Source: Gallionellales bacterium 39-52-133
GTDB lineage: Bacteria; Pseudomonadota; Gammaproteobacteria; Burkholderiales; Gallionellaceae
NCBI GenBank assembly: GCA_002278935.1
Contig: NCJL01000003.1
Coordinates: 297,816 to 361,815, forward strand
Direction of reading: 5' to 3'
DNA length: 64,000 nt
The position numbers and the translations under genes were made by a program. Position 1 is the first letter of the stretch, and each line of letters starts with the position of its first letter. Shown here piece after piece: positions 19,466 to 29,300 of this stretch. The notes below the pieces were generated by a model. That model did no database searches, was not told the origin of the DNA, and saw only the letters and a program-made list of their open reading frames with translations.

Positions 19466-19934
19466 AAATATCCCATCATCGAATCAATTTATTTTTCACA
19501 CGGCACATTGGAGACGCCTGAGGGAAGTCAAGGAGTCGCTCATTTTAGTCGTGCACACGATCATCATTTTTGGAGTCACCTTATCCTCGCCCATTGTTAG
19601 TATAGGAGTTACGCACCTACTCGTGGCAAAAACTATCCAAACGGCTTCGGCACAGCAAAGTGATTGTTGAGAATCTATCCCGATCTTCATCATGTATCTA
19701 CATAGGCCGAGGAGAGGTTGATCACAGCGACATTTTTGATCGCCCTACTTTGGCAAATAGCTAAATAACATTGATATTCACTGCCCTACAACGGACACAT
19801 ACGAACGACAGTTTTGGGCCGAACTTTCTCCGTTGAGCGTTGCAATCACTAACGGGCAGTGCCTTGCCCTTATGAGCCGGTCGATCTTGTGGTTGAGCTT
19901 CCCCAAAGCTGCCGTTAACCAAATGTCGTTTCGA

Positions 19935-20033
19935 CACACTGCGGAAGTAAGAAGTACTGCCCATAACGTCAGCTAATCAGCGTAGAGCAGACACTCCAGC
20001 GGCCTCCCGAAAACTTCCGCAATGGCCGATAAA
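19935..20033 (-). repeat. Right copy of 99-bp inverted repeat flanking CBASS
   Basis: Inverted partner of 14711-14809 with six mismatches over 99 bases. Its outer edge continues into the hairpin at 20018-20062, which the left copy lacks beyond the shared GGCCGA. Confidence 0.93.
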
Positions 20034-20062
20034 AGGATAGTCAGGTTGTCGGCCATTGCGGA
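20018..20062. repeat. 13-bp perfect inverted repeat (GGCCGA family)
   Basis: CCGCAATGGCCGA and TCGGCCATTGCGG are exact reverse complements separated by about 19 bp. The left arm lies inside the right 99-bp repeat. Related sequences occur at 22873-22895, 24491-24528 and 26234-26271, all in gaps between defence modules. Confidence 0.75.
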
Positions 20063-20178
20063 CTACGATAGTTTTCTGAAATGGCTGTCGGAATGACTTT
20101 TTTGAATGTCTGCTTCACACCCCAATAGTGCAGCATGCAATATCACGAATCAAACCCAACTCATTAATGAACAAACCT

Positions 20179-22497
20179 TTAGTTTTTAGGTGCCATAGCC
20201 TTCAAATTCTCTGCGGGCAGAATAACCTGTTCGGCATCAATATTTTTTTGGATCCAACTAGCGTATATGCTACCCACCACGCCACCAAAAAAACCAATAA
20301 GTACGACTGCCCATAGCACTTTACGGAACCGCCTTACTTGGCGAAATGGCCACAGAATCGCAATCGCTGGTTTACGACAGATTGTAAACTCGAGAATAAG
20401 ATGTCCAAGTACAAAAACTATAATTGACGCGAGTCCCAGTAAGGGAAGCGAGCCAAGGATTTTATCAAGTCGTGGAAAGAATCTCTCAGCTTGCCATACG
20501 CTGATGGTGGTAAGTAAAAGGACTAGTGCCAACCAACCAAAATATGTGTAGAGGGCTATTCGTTCGTCGCGTTTGACTTGATCCGCAGTTTCCTTTTGGA
20601 CTCGGCGTAACTCGGACACTTCCATTGCTTGTAACCGTGTCCTTACCGCATCTAATTCGACACCCTGAAATGAGAGAGCTTGCATTGCTGCAGCCTCGGC
20701 TTCCGCTTTCTGTTTCTTTGTCTCGGCACTTTCATTTTCTGCGGCTTTCTTTTGTGCAGCGAGAGCAGCGAGTTCGGAATCGCGTTTTAATACTTCCTGT
20801 TGAAGCTCATTGGCTTTGCTTGCTTCAGTCTCAGCATGGAGTCTCATCTCCTCAACGAGTGCATCACGAATTAACGCAACCTCGACATCATCCGTCTGAC
20901 CTGACTGCAATCGCACGCGAAGCCCATCATTGAGCATTACATGTGTAATTGTGTCTTGTGAAAATCCTTCGCTCCCGTCAAATCGCCCAATACCTTTTAG
21001 GATTTTTAGGCTGAGCTGTTCACCTTCAGCATCGAAGTCCTGAAACAAAAATGGCAAGCGCAAGCTGCCCAGCATGGCTTCTTCAAATTCTTTAGTTCTC
21101 GGAACCCAAAACTGTAGTAGCTGGATGAGTGATGTCGGGTGTATACAAAGAGGAACCTTAGATTTTGAGTGCTTCTGCTTGTGCTCATCGAAACCAATGA
21201 GCCGAAAATCCACTGTGAGAATCCAGTTCAAGGCATCAATCGGCGACTCTATATAAGCAGGTCGTTTGTCGTTTACGAAATGCCACAACACCATATCGTG
21301 TGCTACCTTCTGATATGACTTGCGCTTAGTTTCAGGCATTATTTCTTCATACTTGAGCACTACAAGGATGTCATCAATGACATCTTGTCGTGTTGAATAG
21401 CCGTCGAGTTTTTGATTGAAGAGTTCTACGCCCTTGCTTCGTGCGATTGGCACAAAGTCATTCAAGTATGGGTCGAACCACTCTTCAACTGTTAATTTAC
21501 CTTTTCTACGTATGCGTTCTGTAAGAAAACGTACTGCCATACCTGAAAAATTTGCTTTCAGCGCTGCTTGTGTAAAGTTGCTACTCATCGGTAGGTTGCT
21601 CAATAGCCCTTTAGTATAAGCAATTGAGCTTTTTGCCTCATCTATGGTATCGGGGGTGATTACCAGTTCAATGCGCGGATTTCCATTTAATTGAGTGATG
21701 AGATTGCGAAGTTCTTGCGCTGCAGCATTTGAAGGATTCTCATGCAATTCAAGCAACGAGAAAAGAAAATTTGTGTCAACAAATAAGCGAAAATGGATCA
21801 GTTTTCCAACGCTTGCATTGAGTTTGGATAAAACATCTTCAGACAATCCACTTGCTTCTACGCAGAACCGTGCATGTAGCAATCGACTTATGTGCGCGCA
21901 GGCCTCTGGCTTTTTGGGGTCTAAGAACATTGCAATCAAAGCACGTAGTTTGGTGTGAAGCTCTGGAGGGTATGGTTTCAAAAATTGATCCACTAATGAC
22001 TTGTCTACCGTCATCTTCTCTCCGGAGATCAATCGATATGCGTTTGCGCCGACTTGTTTAATTAGTGCGGCAAGAAAACCGTGTTCAAAGGCAATCCAAA
22101 GATTCTCCGGTTCCAATCCATCGCCCAATTCTGACGTGAGCTTACAAAATAATGTTTTGGCTTCGAATTCGACCTTCTCAGACTCAGCAATTTCTTTTTC
22201 GAAAGTTACTCGATGCTCTTCCGGGATACGGTATGTATGATTAGGAAGTAGCAGCAACATTTTACGTGACACGAGTGAGTCAATCACTGATGTTAATTTT
22301 TGAGGAGTCAGCGGTAGTTTAAATGTCGTTTTCAAGCCTGACTGGATTTCAACCAAGCTTGGTGGTTTATCCGAAAGCCAAACGGTAGCCAATAAGAGCC
22401 TACACATGGATTTGTCCCACCACCCAGCTCTGTTCAACTCGATATGTTGAACAAGCGCAATGGCCTCTTTTGGCAGTGTATGATTGTCAGTTGTCAT
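20179..22497 (-). CDS. PIN-like domain protein with coiled coil and C-terminal membrane helices
   Basis: Unrecognised 772-residue protein. Residues 1-230 look helical, possibly winged-helix-like. From residue 236 a PIN-type nuclease core is suggested: LFVDTNFLFSLLE with D241, an acidic DTIDEAKSS segment, HDMVLWHFV and then ILTVDFRLIGFD with a further Asp. A long Ala/Glu/Lys-rich coiled coil covers about 570-655, followed by three hydrophobic segments near 658-677, 688-710 and 732-752. The layout suggests a membrane-tethered RNase whose activity may be controlled through the coiled coil. It stands alone between two repeat-bearing gaps in a defence island, so an abortive-infection role is inferred, not shown. 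Confidence 0.75.
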   Translation of the reverse strand: MTTDNHTLPKEAIALVQHIELNRAGWWDKSMCRLLLATVWLSDKPPSLVEIQSGLKTTFKLPLTPQKLTSVIDSLVSRKMLLLLPNHTYRIPEEHRVTFEKEIAESEKVEFEAKTLFCKLTSELGDGLEPENLWIAFEHGFLAALIKQVGANAYRLISGEKMTVDKSLVDQFLKPYPPELHTKLRALIAMFLDPKKPEACAHISRLLHARFCVEASGLSEDVLSKLNASVGKLIHFRLFVDTNFLFSLLELHENPSNAAAQELRNLITQLNGNPRIELVITPDTIDEAKSSIAYTKGLLSNLPMSSNFTQAALKANFSGMAVRFLTERIRRKGKLTVEEWFDPYLNDFVPIARSKGVELFNQKLDGYSTRQDVIDDILVVLKYEEIMPETKRKSYQKVAHDMVLWHFVNDKRPAYIESPIDALNWILTVDFRLIGFDEHKQKHSKSKVPLCIHPTSLIQLLQFWVPRTKEFEEAMLGSLRLPFLFQDFDAEGEQLSLKILKGIGRFDGSEGFSQDTITHVMLNDGLRVRLQSGQTDDVEVALIRDALVEEMRLHAETEASKANELQQEVLKRDSELAALAAQKKAAENESAETKKQKAEAEAAAMQALSFQGVELDAVRTRLQAMEVSELRRVQKETADQVKRDERIALYTYFGWLALVLLLTTISVWQAERFFPRLDKILGSLPLLGLASIIVFVLGHLILEFTICRKPAIAILWPFRQVRRFRKVLWAVVLIGFFGGVVGSIYASWIQKNIDAEQVILPAENLKAMAPKN

Positions 22498-22949
22498 GGT
22501 TTACTGTCGGAGCAAGTTAGAATGATAGTGCCTCAATCGAATTGCTGTGGCAAAGGGGGCACGTAAAATGTGGCAAATAAATTCGGCCTTGTCCGTATAA
22601 GTGAAAATATTTAGGACTGAACCGTAAACGAAATCTAACACTAAATCTCCTTTCTCACCACAAGGAATATCCTATGGGCACTTATCAGCGACAATTGCGA
22701 ATAATTGGTAACCATATCTATCCTCGAGTATAAGATTTTTACGATCTGACTAGCAGAACTTCATCGAAAGCGAAGATTGTTGAGTGGCAGCTTTCGTGCA
22801 GGGTAATCTCAAGGTCGGGAGCGGACATTCCAACAGGCGACACAGACAGTCCTTTTAATAAAACACCACCGTCCGCAAAGGCCGATTAAAAGTCACACAG
22901 TGACTTAATGCTTTGGTTGATCAACCCCAGAGGCGTTGCTAACTCCTTA
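22498..22949. other. Gene-free stretch with repeat motif and gene remnant
   Basis: No intact gene. It holds the upstream region of the PIN gene, a GGCCGA-family motif at 22873-22895 (CCGCAAAGGCCGATTAAAAG) and the remnant at 22891-22937. A 19-codon ORF starting at ATG 22674 with an AAGGAA upstream is too short to support. Confidence 0.55.
22891..22937 (-). pseudogene. Remnant of the 3' end of a small gene (paralogue at 52171)
   Basis: Read on the minus strand this segment encodes SNASGVDQPKH and a stop, matching the last residues SVVSGVDQAKH of the intact 92-residue protein at 52171-52449. The similarity continues past the stop codon (GTCACACARTGA-type flank), so it is a DNA-level duplicate of the gene end. 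Only about 14 codons remain. Confidence 0.55.
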
Positions 22950-24329
22950 CTACATACTCTGTCGAAGCAGAAATCCATTGCTGTTCATTTTAGCAATAGA
23001 GTCTTCAACAAATTTATCCGGATCTATATGGAATCTAACTTGATCGAGTGCAGATGTCAGATCATTTCTCGCCATTAGGATAACTTGATGGTTTTGCAGT
23101 TCATCAATGCGAATCGCAATTTGGTCTTTTGGTAGCGCACATACAAGTATTCCGTCAACCCTGTTCGGAGATTTGCCGTCTTCAAGTGCTTTTGAAAGCA
23201 TTCTTTTTCGATCAACCAATTTACCTAGCTTTGAACTGAAATCAGCAATGCGTGTAGTGCATTCAATCAGGATAAGGCGCCCTCCAGGTGTGGCGACTAC
23301 AACATCTGGCGAGTCATTTTCGAGCTGAACCAATGAAGCGAAACCCATTAAGAAGAAAAGCGCTGCCACTCCCATTTCGAAACGCGTTGAGTCAGCCGAC
23401 TCAAACAGAGCATTTCTTATCATCTTAAGTTCTTTGTCAAAAAGCTGGACCGAAACCAGCCGATTATTCCCACTTTTTGTTGGATCTAAAAACCATTGTC
23501 GCCTAACCGTTATATTGCCAATAACAAACATGGTTAGCACGCTATCAGCCTTATTGAGTCGAATCCGCGCTTGACCTTCGCGCACCCCCTTTCTGGCACT
23601 CTTCCAATTGATTTCTGACGACACCTGCTTCCTACTTTTAACTCCAACACCAGGTACTATGCGAATAGCGACGACTAGGCGATCCAAATCAAAATTGGGA
23701 TGTGCATATAGTTTTAGATTAAGAACATCCTTTTCCAAACTGCTTGCGTGAAAATCCAGATCAACTGGAGGAAGGACACTAATATTGATTGTTGGTGAGT
23801 CATGAGTCTGAAGTGAATTCTTCAAGCCAAGCCATCCTGTGAGATCTGCCATACCATCAAATGGTGGCGAGCATTGCCGGAGAGCATCGTCTATTTTGCA
23901 AGCATCAATATGCGAAACGGGAAGAGCGGTACCGCGACCACCAATTATTTGCAGCGTAAGTTCACTAAACCACCTATCCCCATAGCTCAATTCAGAGTGG
24001 TAGCTGTATTCACGGTCGCAAAACAACTCTAATAACAGTCCATTTGCTTTAAGTATGCCTTGAGCTGCTTGTTCTATGATTTCAAGTAATTCCTGTTTGT
24101 CTTGACCAGACAATTGAAGCTGGCCTGCACAAATTTCACTTGTTTCAAGGCAAAACCCTAGGTCATCAGTAAGAGGAAGTGGCGAAACCCCAATCGATGC
24201 TGCCATCAGATGCCTAATATCACCGTCTTTTCTTGCCACATAACGAATATCGATTGAGCAAGAGTCGCAAACCCAATCTTTGGACGCTTTAAGAAATTGT
24301 TCTTTGTATAAATTGCTCAAAGCGGTCAC
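22950..24329 (-). CDS. Unknown protein with PD-(D/E)XK nuclease-like C-terminus
   Basis: I do not recognise this 459-residue protein as a named family. The C-terminal 150 residues carry a restriction-endonuclease-like core: FLMGFASLVQLENDSPDVVV supplies the Asp, and GGRLILIECTTR the E-x-T strand, in place of the usual E-x-K; a lysine-rich helix follows. The N-terminal 300 residues are mixed alpha/beta without a motif I can name, apart from CDSCSIDIRY near the start. GTG at 24329 is taken as start. A single-gene module between repeat-containing gaps; defence function is inferred from the neighbours. Confidence 0.7.
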   Translation of the reverse strand: MTALSNLYKEQFLKASKDWVCDSCSIDIRYVARKDGDIRHLMAASIGVSPLPLTDDLGFCLETSEICAGQLQLSGQDKQELLEIIEQAAQGILKANGLLLELFCDREYSYHSELSYGDRWFSELTLQIIGGRGTALPVSHIDACKIDDALRQCSPPFDGMADLTGWLGLKNSLQTHDSPTINISVLPPVDLDFHASSLEKDVLNLKLYAHPNFDLDRLVVAIRIVPGVGVKSRKQVSSEINWKSARKGVREGQARIRLNKADSVLTMFVIGNITVRRQWFLDPTKSGNNRLVSVQLFDKELKMIRNALFESADSTRFEMGVAALFFLMGFASLVQLENDSPDVVVATPGGRLILIECTTRIADFSSKLGKLVDRKRMLSKALEDGKSPNRVDGILVCALPKDQIAIRIDELQNHQVILMARNDLTSALDQVRFHIDPDKFVEDSIAKMNSNGFLLRQSM

Positions 24330-24490
24330 CTGAGATATTTGTGTTAATTTACGTCCATCAAATAGTTGTCAACTGACTTATCAGTGCCAGTCAGAGCCGG
24401 TAATGCAATTCTACTGTAAAGACAGCTTTGGGGTGTGGCGCAGACATGCAAAACGATCACAACAACACACATTTTTGAAAACTACACAGT

Positions 24491-24528
24491 CCGCTTCGGC
24501 CGAATTTCTGACCATCGCATTCTCGGCC
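24491..24528 (+). repeat. 38-bp direct repeat, copy 1 (GGCCGA family)
   Basis: This 38-bp segment matches 26234-26271 at 36 of 38 positions in the same orientation. The pair brackets the Mrr-like gene. It contains two GGCC cores: TCGGCCGA and CTCGGCC. The surrounding gap 24330-24609 has no gene. Confidence 0.85.
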
Positions 24529-24609
24529 TGAGCAGTCGCTGATGATTTCATAGAAAGACTGGTGAACCATTCTGCTGCAATGTCCGCATTCAACAGTCAG
24601 GCAAAGTAT

Positions 24610-26118
24610 TCAGACTACAGGTCTGTTTTGCTCTATCTGCCAATCGTAGATTACTAGTGCCTCGATAACGTCTATCTTGTCGCCCAGCTTCAACTCACGA
24701 CCTATTTGGCTCTCGATCTGCTGCTTCAAAGGTGGGTCTTCTTGGCATAAGTCGAGCAATTCCATTCCTGTGGCCACTCTTTTATTGGTTATCTTGAGGA
24801 GCTTCTTCTCCACATCCTTGTCACCTGTCTTTTCAACGCCGATAACGTCGGTCGGTTTTAGGAATGCATATTTCTTATCTGAATCGTAAAGCGTGATGCC
24901 GTCCGAGTTGTACTTAAGAGTGTTGCGCGTTCTGTCGTCCAGCGACAGGAACTTGTCCACATACACCGCCCCAAAGCTCGGCTTCTGGAAAGTCTTCGGA
25001 AATATTGTGGCACGCTTCAACCCTTTGAGAGACTCGTAACGGTGCGGATTCAACTCTAGATACTCCTGGGTGCGAGAGAAAGGACCGTTATTGCTATGAA
25101 AGTCAACAAACAGGTGCGGACATTTGTATTCACTATCGCCTTTGTCGTCGATGAAGGCCAACGAGTCAAATCTGATTAGCCCATTTCTTATGAACGTAGC
25201 CTTCTTAGCGCGGGGTAGTAGTTCCCAAAATCCCTTAACACTAATTCCAAGCTCTTCTTTGTCAAGGTTTCGGCGCCTCTCAAAGTTATGGGCGGGTATG
25301 ACGTTGTTCACAGCCTTAATAAAGTCCCATTCATCTTTCGTTTTATCGATATATGCGTAATGCCTTCCAATAGAAACGATTAGGCCAAGAGGATGGAACT
25401 CAACAGTCGAATATTCTTTCCATCGAGGACGCTTATCGAAGTCCTTATAGTCATCCTCATATGGATAACTACTGTCCTTTAGATCGCGCAGCAGCACGGA
25501 TTGATGATGTGGATCATCGCCTAATATTCTTAAGAGCTTATTCTTTGCATTGACCGTGGCGCGAATTTCAGTCGTTTTTGATCTACGCCTACTGGCAAGC
25601 GAAATTCCAAAAAAGGCAAAAAGAATGTGGTCGTTCTTTGGCTGGTAAAGCATGTCTTCTAGCTCACCAGCACCCCACAAATAGAACTCCATCACACCAC
25701 GGCTTCTTAGTTCTTCTCTAAATTTGTCGTGTGCGGCTTTCGAGAAGTTCGTTGAAGCAGCTAATATATAGCCATAAGGCGGTGCATCTGGATTCACTCC
25801 ATCATTAATAATGGACTCGATTTTCTTGGGTCCAAGTTCTTTTTCGCGTTTGCACTGAATCATCCATAGATTTCCTTCCATCGGATGATGAGCGTCTTCC
25901 GGTGAATCTCCGTCATCTTCTGCCGTAGCGGTGGTCTGCAACACCTCGTAGGCTCTAACATCAAAGCCATCATCTGCGCCACCTCTTCCAGTCGACTCAA
26001 TCGTCTGCCATTGCCTGAAGTCGTAAACGAGTTGCCTGATGAGATCCTCAAACCTATGCGGGTCAAGGTCTTCAAAGTGAATCGGGCCTAACGTTCTAGT
26101 TACGTTCGCTTTTGTCAT
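24610..26118 (-). CDS. Mrr-like restriction endonuclease domain protein
   Basis: 502 residues. The N-terminal ~110 residues form an Mrr/PD-(D/E)XK domain: HRFEDLIRQLVYDFRQW, then GRGGADDGFDVRAYE with D53, and LWMIQCKREKELGPKKI with the Q-x-K strand Q88-K90. Mrr-type domains cut DNA, often modified or foreign DNA. The remaining 390 residues are unrecognised and may sense a ligand or bind DNA. It is a lone gene whose borders carry a 38-bp direct repeat; a type IV restriction or similar anti-phage role is likely but inferred. Confidence 0.78.
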   Translation of the reverse strand: MTKANVTRTLGPIHFEDLDPHRFEDLIRQLVYDFRQWQTIESTGRGGADDGFDVRAYEVLQTTATAEDDGDSPEDAHHPMEGNLWMIQCKREKELGPKKIESIINDGVNPDAPPYGYILAASTNFSKAAHDKFREELRSRGVMEFYLWGAGELEDMLYQPKNDHILFAFFGISLASRRRSKTTEIRATVNAKNKLLRILGDDPHHQSVLLRDLKDSSYPYEDDYKDFDKRPRWKEYSTVEFHPLGLIVSIGRHYAYIDKTKDEWDFIKAVNNVIPAHNFERRRNLDKEELGISVKGFWELLPRAKKATFIRNGLIRFDSLAFIDDKGDSEYKCPHLFVDFHSNNGPFSRTQEYLELNPHRYESLKGLKRATIFPKTFQKPSFGAVYVDKFLSLDDRTRNTLKYNSDGITLYDSDKKYAFLKPTDVIGVEKTGDKDVEKKLLKITNKRVATGMELLDLCQEDPPLKQQIESQIGRELKLGDKIDVIEALVIYDWQIEQNRPVV

Positions 26119-26233
26119 TTTTTAAGGTGTATTGTCATGGCCGTTATAGCTGCGCAACGGCTATAGTATCTTGCTAACAGCATGTAATAAAGCGGACACC
26201 AATATTCAATTCAATTCCGCATAGGGCGACCGA

Positions 26234-26271
26234 CCGCTTTGGCCGAATTTCTGACCGTCGCATTCTCGGCC
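26234..26271 (+). repeat. 38-bp direct repeat, copy 2 (GGCCGA family)
   Basis: Partner of 24491-24528 with two mismatches. It lies in the 225-bp gap between the start of the Mrr-like gene and the end of the STAND gene, with a further TCGGCCAAGGGG motif about 40 bp downstream. Confidence 0.85.
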
Positions 26272-26343
26272 AACGCAGCCATTCATAAGTTCCCCATGGG
26301 TACGTCGGCCAAGGGGCGGGGCTATGTTTTTATGAGAGCATTG

Positions 26344-29300
26344 TCACTGCCTCTCAGCATCCTTTAGCCAAACGTTGATTGAGTTCACTCCTAATGACAA
26401 CAGTAAATCTTGTACGGCCACTACGCGTTTCAGCATTGCTCCGTTGTCAGAATCTTCTCTTTCCTCAGCTTCGGCAAAAAGTCGGGTCATCATTTGGACG
26501 AGGTGACTTTCATGGTCGTAAAAGTACGGTTTGGCACGATTGACATAGGCCAGGTAAATTTCAGCTGCAGTCAATGCGTACTCTGGATCGCGCTGTGAAG
26601 TTGAGTTGAGCCATTCGTCAAATCCGAATAGGCGGTGATGTTTGTTTTGGCCATCGTTCTCGAACACGCTAAAACAGAGGCGAACTATCGTTATCGGGAT
26701 GGAAATTGGCAGTGTATTGACCCGGAAGATGTTATCTACATGTTGCATTACGGACGTTGCATGAGGCATGCCTGCATTCAAACTGGTCTCGATGCCTGCA
26801 AGGCATTGTTCGCGATGTTGTTTGATATTTTCAGGATGGGACCAAACGCTCGCCGCACCTTGCCATGCATCTGCAATATCAAGAGCTTTCAACTCTCCCA
26901 GCAAAGCAGTAAAGTCGATGTGCCCCGCCAAGGCGGACAAGGCCGAAATGCGCCCCCAAGTTTCCATGTCTTTCTTATTACCCTCGCCGCGGATACGTTT
27001 AAGCAAAGGAGCAACCTTTTCAAAGTGATCATGATATGCGTAATAAAGGCAGGGCTCAGCGATTTGCCAGAGGTCAGTCGCATCTTGCATGGCGAGATGG
27101 AATAGGCTCCAGCCCAATTCGGGGTTCATGCCCTGTAAATACGGCAAGCGTCGCAGCATCAAGGAACGGATCGCGGGATGTTTATTGATGGCAAAACGGT
27201 GCAGAGTGGGAGGCAATAGCTCGGGCAGCAATACACTGTTCTCTTGAAGGCTATTGACTAGGATCATCAAGGCTTCGGCGACGTGGCCACATTTCATATT
27301 AATGCCTGTTGTGAGCAAATTGACTGAATTGCCTTTGATACTGCTTTCCTCTCTAAGGTCAGCAAAACTTATTGCTAGAAATACGAGTCGCGTAGCATTT
27401 CCAGAATCTTGAATAACGTAAGAACAAGCTAGAAGAACTTTGGATGTGGAGCGGTTGAGATGCCAGTGGGCAGGATGTCTTTCCAGCTCATGCAGGATTT
27501 GACCCGCCAATGCACGGGCATCTGGCTCTTCGAGCGGAATCCAGGTGCCATTGGTTTGCAGGTTGCCATAGCGATGCGACAAATAATTGGCTATGCCGTC
27601 CATGATGTCATCACGGAACCCTGTTGGAATGTCGTTCCAATGTGTGGTGAGCAATCGCAAAAATCGGGATGGCTGGCGTGATGATGCTTCGCGCAGTTGA
27701 GTGCCGACAGACTCAGCGCCGCCGACCATGAAGTCATCGAAATCTCTTTTGTATCCAGAGTAGTGCGACAGTAAACGAATTACGCCAGCATCGCTGGAAT
27801 TCAGAATTACTTCAAATGAAAATGGGGCAGCGACTATGCCGCTACGCATGCCGATGAACGGCTGTCGAATTAGTACCCCTTTTATTTTTGCGTATGCATC
27901 CACTATCGCTTGTGCTTCTGCCGAGCGCAGATGACATGGGATGGTAACGATCAACGCTGCTCGATCTTGCAATATCCAAAAGCGCTCGCGTTCATCCGTT
28001 TCCGGCCCATCTCGCAGGCTTTGGATTGCCGCCATCACCGCATCCTGTGAAGGACTATCGAGGTGTATGAATGCTGCCTGTGTCAAAGTGCCTAGCTCAT
28101 ACGCGAGGCTGGATTCAAGGAGCTCCTTGATGCATAACATGCGTCCAATCAAGTCAATATTGGGCGCAGGGTAAGTCGTGCAAGCGCGGATGGCAAAGTA
28201 GCGTAATGCACCTTCGAGATTGAAGCACAGGCGCTTACGGTTGATTTTCCACCAGTCGGAATGTGCCTGTGCATGACTAAGGATGGCAGCTTCTACTGCG
28301 TCCAACAATATTCGCTCACTGTCTATGTGCCGAGTGTCGTGCTGAGTATGCGTATCGTTATATGAAGTTTCTTGCAGGAATTGGCTATGGTATCCCATGC
28401 GGGGATTGCCATATTTCGATGCCCCAATACTACTCCACTGCTCAATTGACTCTAGGGCCAAATTGAGCAACGCGGTGGATTGCTTCATCCGCTGAACTAG
28501 GAAATTATCATTGCGTTTCCCAAATTCATGAGATTGGCAACGTAGCTTGTTACCTAAATGAAGTCCGATTACGTCCTCTTCGCTGATACCACCAGTTATA
28601 TAGCTCCATAGCAAGTTATCATTTGCAGCACCTGCCTCAACACAACGCGCGACGGCATGCCCCAAGGAGCGGTGTTCTGGTCTGGGTATGCTGAGAAGAC
28701 GCTCCAATAAGGGCGAGACTAGTTGCAAATTTTCCGTTTTGAATTCGGATAGAGAAACCCCTAGCTGCTCGGCGATTCTATTACCATCAAGCCAATCCAG
28801 CGCTAACGTTTCCATCCAGAATGCCACCACCCCGGCGGCATCGTCGTTTTTCCACTGCGCCACCCTGTGAACATGAGCCGTCAGTCCTTCTGCATCGCGT
28901 GTCTCCTTTAGCGCTGGCACTAGATAAGAAAACCAGAAGTGATGCCACTCAACCAACGAGGCTTGGTAATAAATGACCTGAAATACCTCACGGTGTTTAT
29001 CGCGCAAATCGCGGATCAATAACCAATCGTCATTCTGTGGTATCTGGTGGGCGAACGATTCTGCAACCAAACGCTTGATGTGGGAGGCGGCGCTACCAGC
29101 CAACACTGCGCGTATTTGCTTCCTGAACTCGCGACGATCCCCTGTTGCCAACTGAGCAACGAAGCTACGGATGCTTGGGCGCACGAAGGGTACGGGCGGC
29201 AAGCCTTGAATGAACTCATTAAGCGTGACAGCCCGTCGCATAGCCCCACTGATCACCAGCACATCCAGCAAGGTTTGATGTCCGAAAGTCAAGTTTCCAT

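Larger units (their letters stand above)
19466..20178. other. Gene-free stretch between CBASS and the PIN gene
   Basis: No supported gene. The capV promoter should lie in the first 200 bp. The stretch holds the right 99-bp inverted repeat (19935-20033), a GGGCCGAA motif near 19818 and the hairpin at 20018-20062. The last 120 bp lead into the end of the leftward PIN-domain gene. Confidence 0.6.

Noticed and set aside
14670..26280. Integron attC sites as an explanation of the GGCCGA repeats
   Set aside because: The GTTRRRY and RYYYAAC core boxes are not seen, gene orientation is mixed with large multi-gene modules, and no integrase is present in the window.
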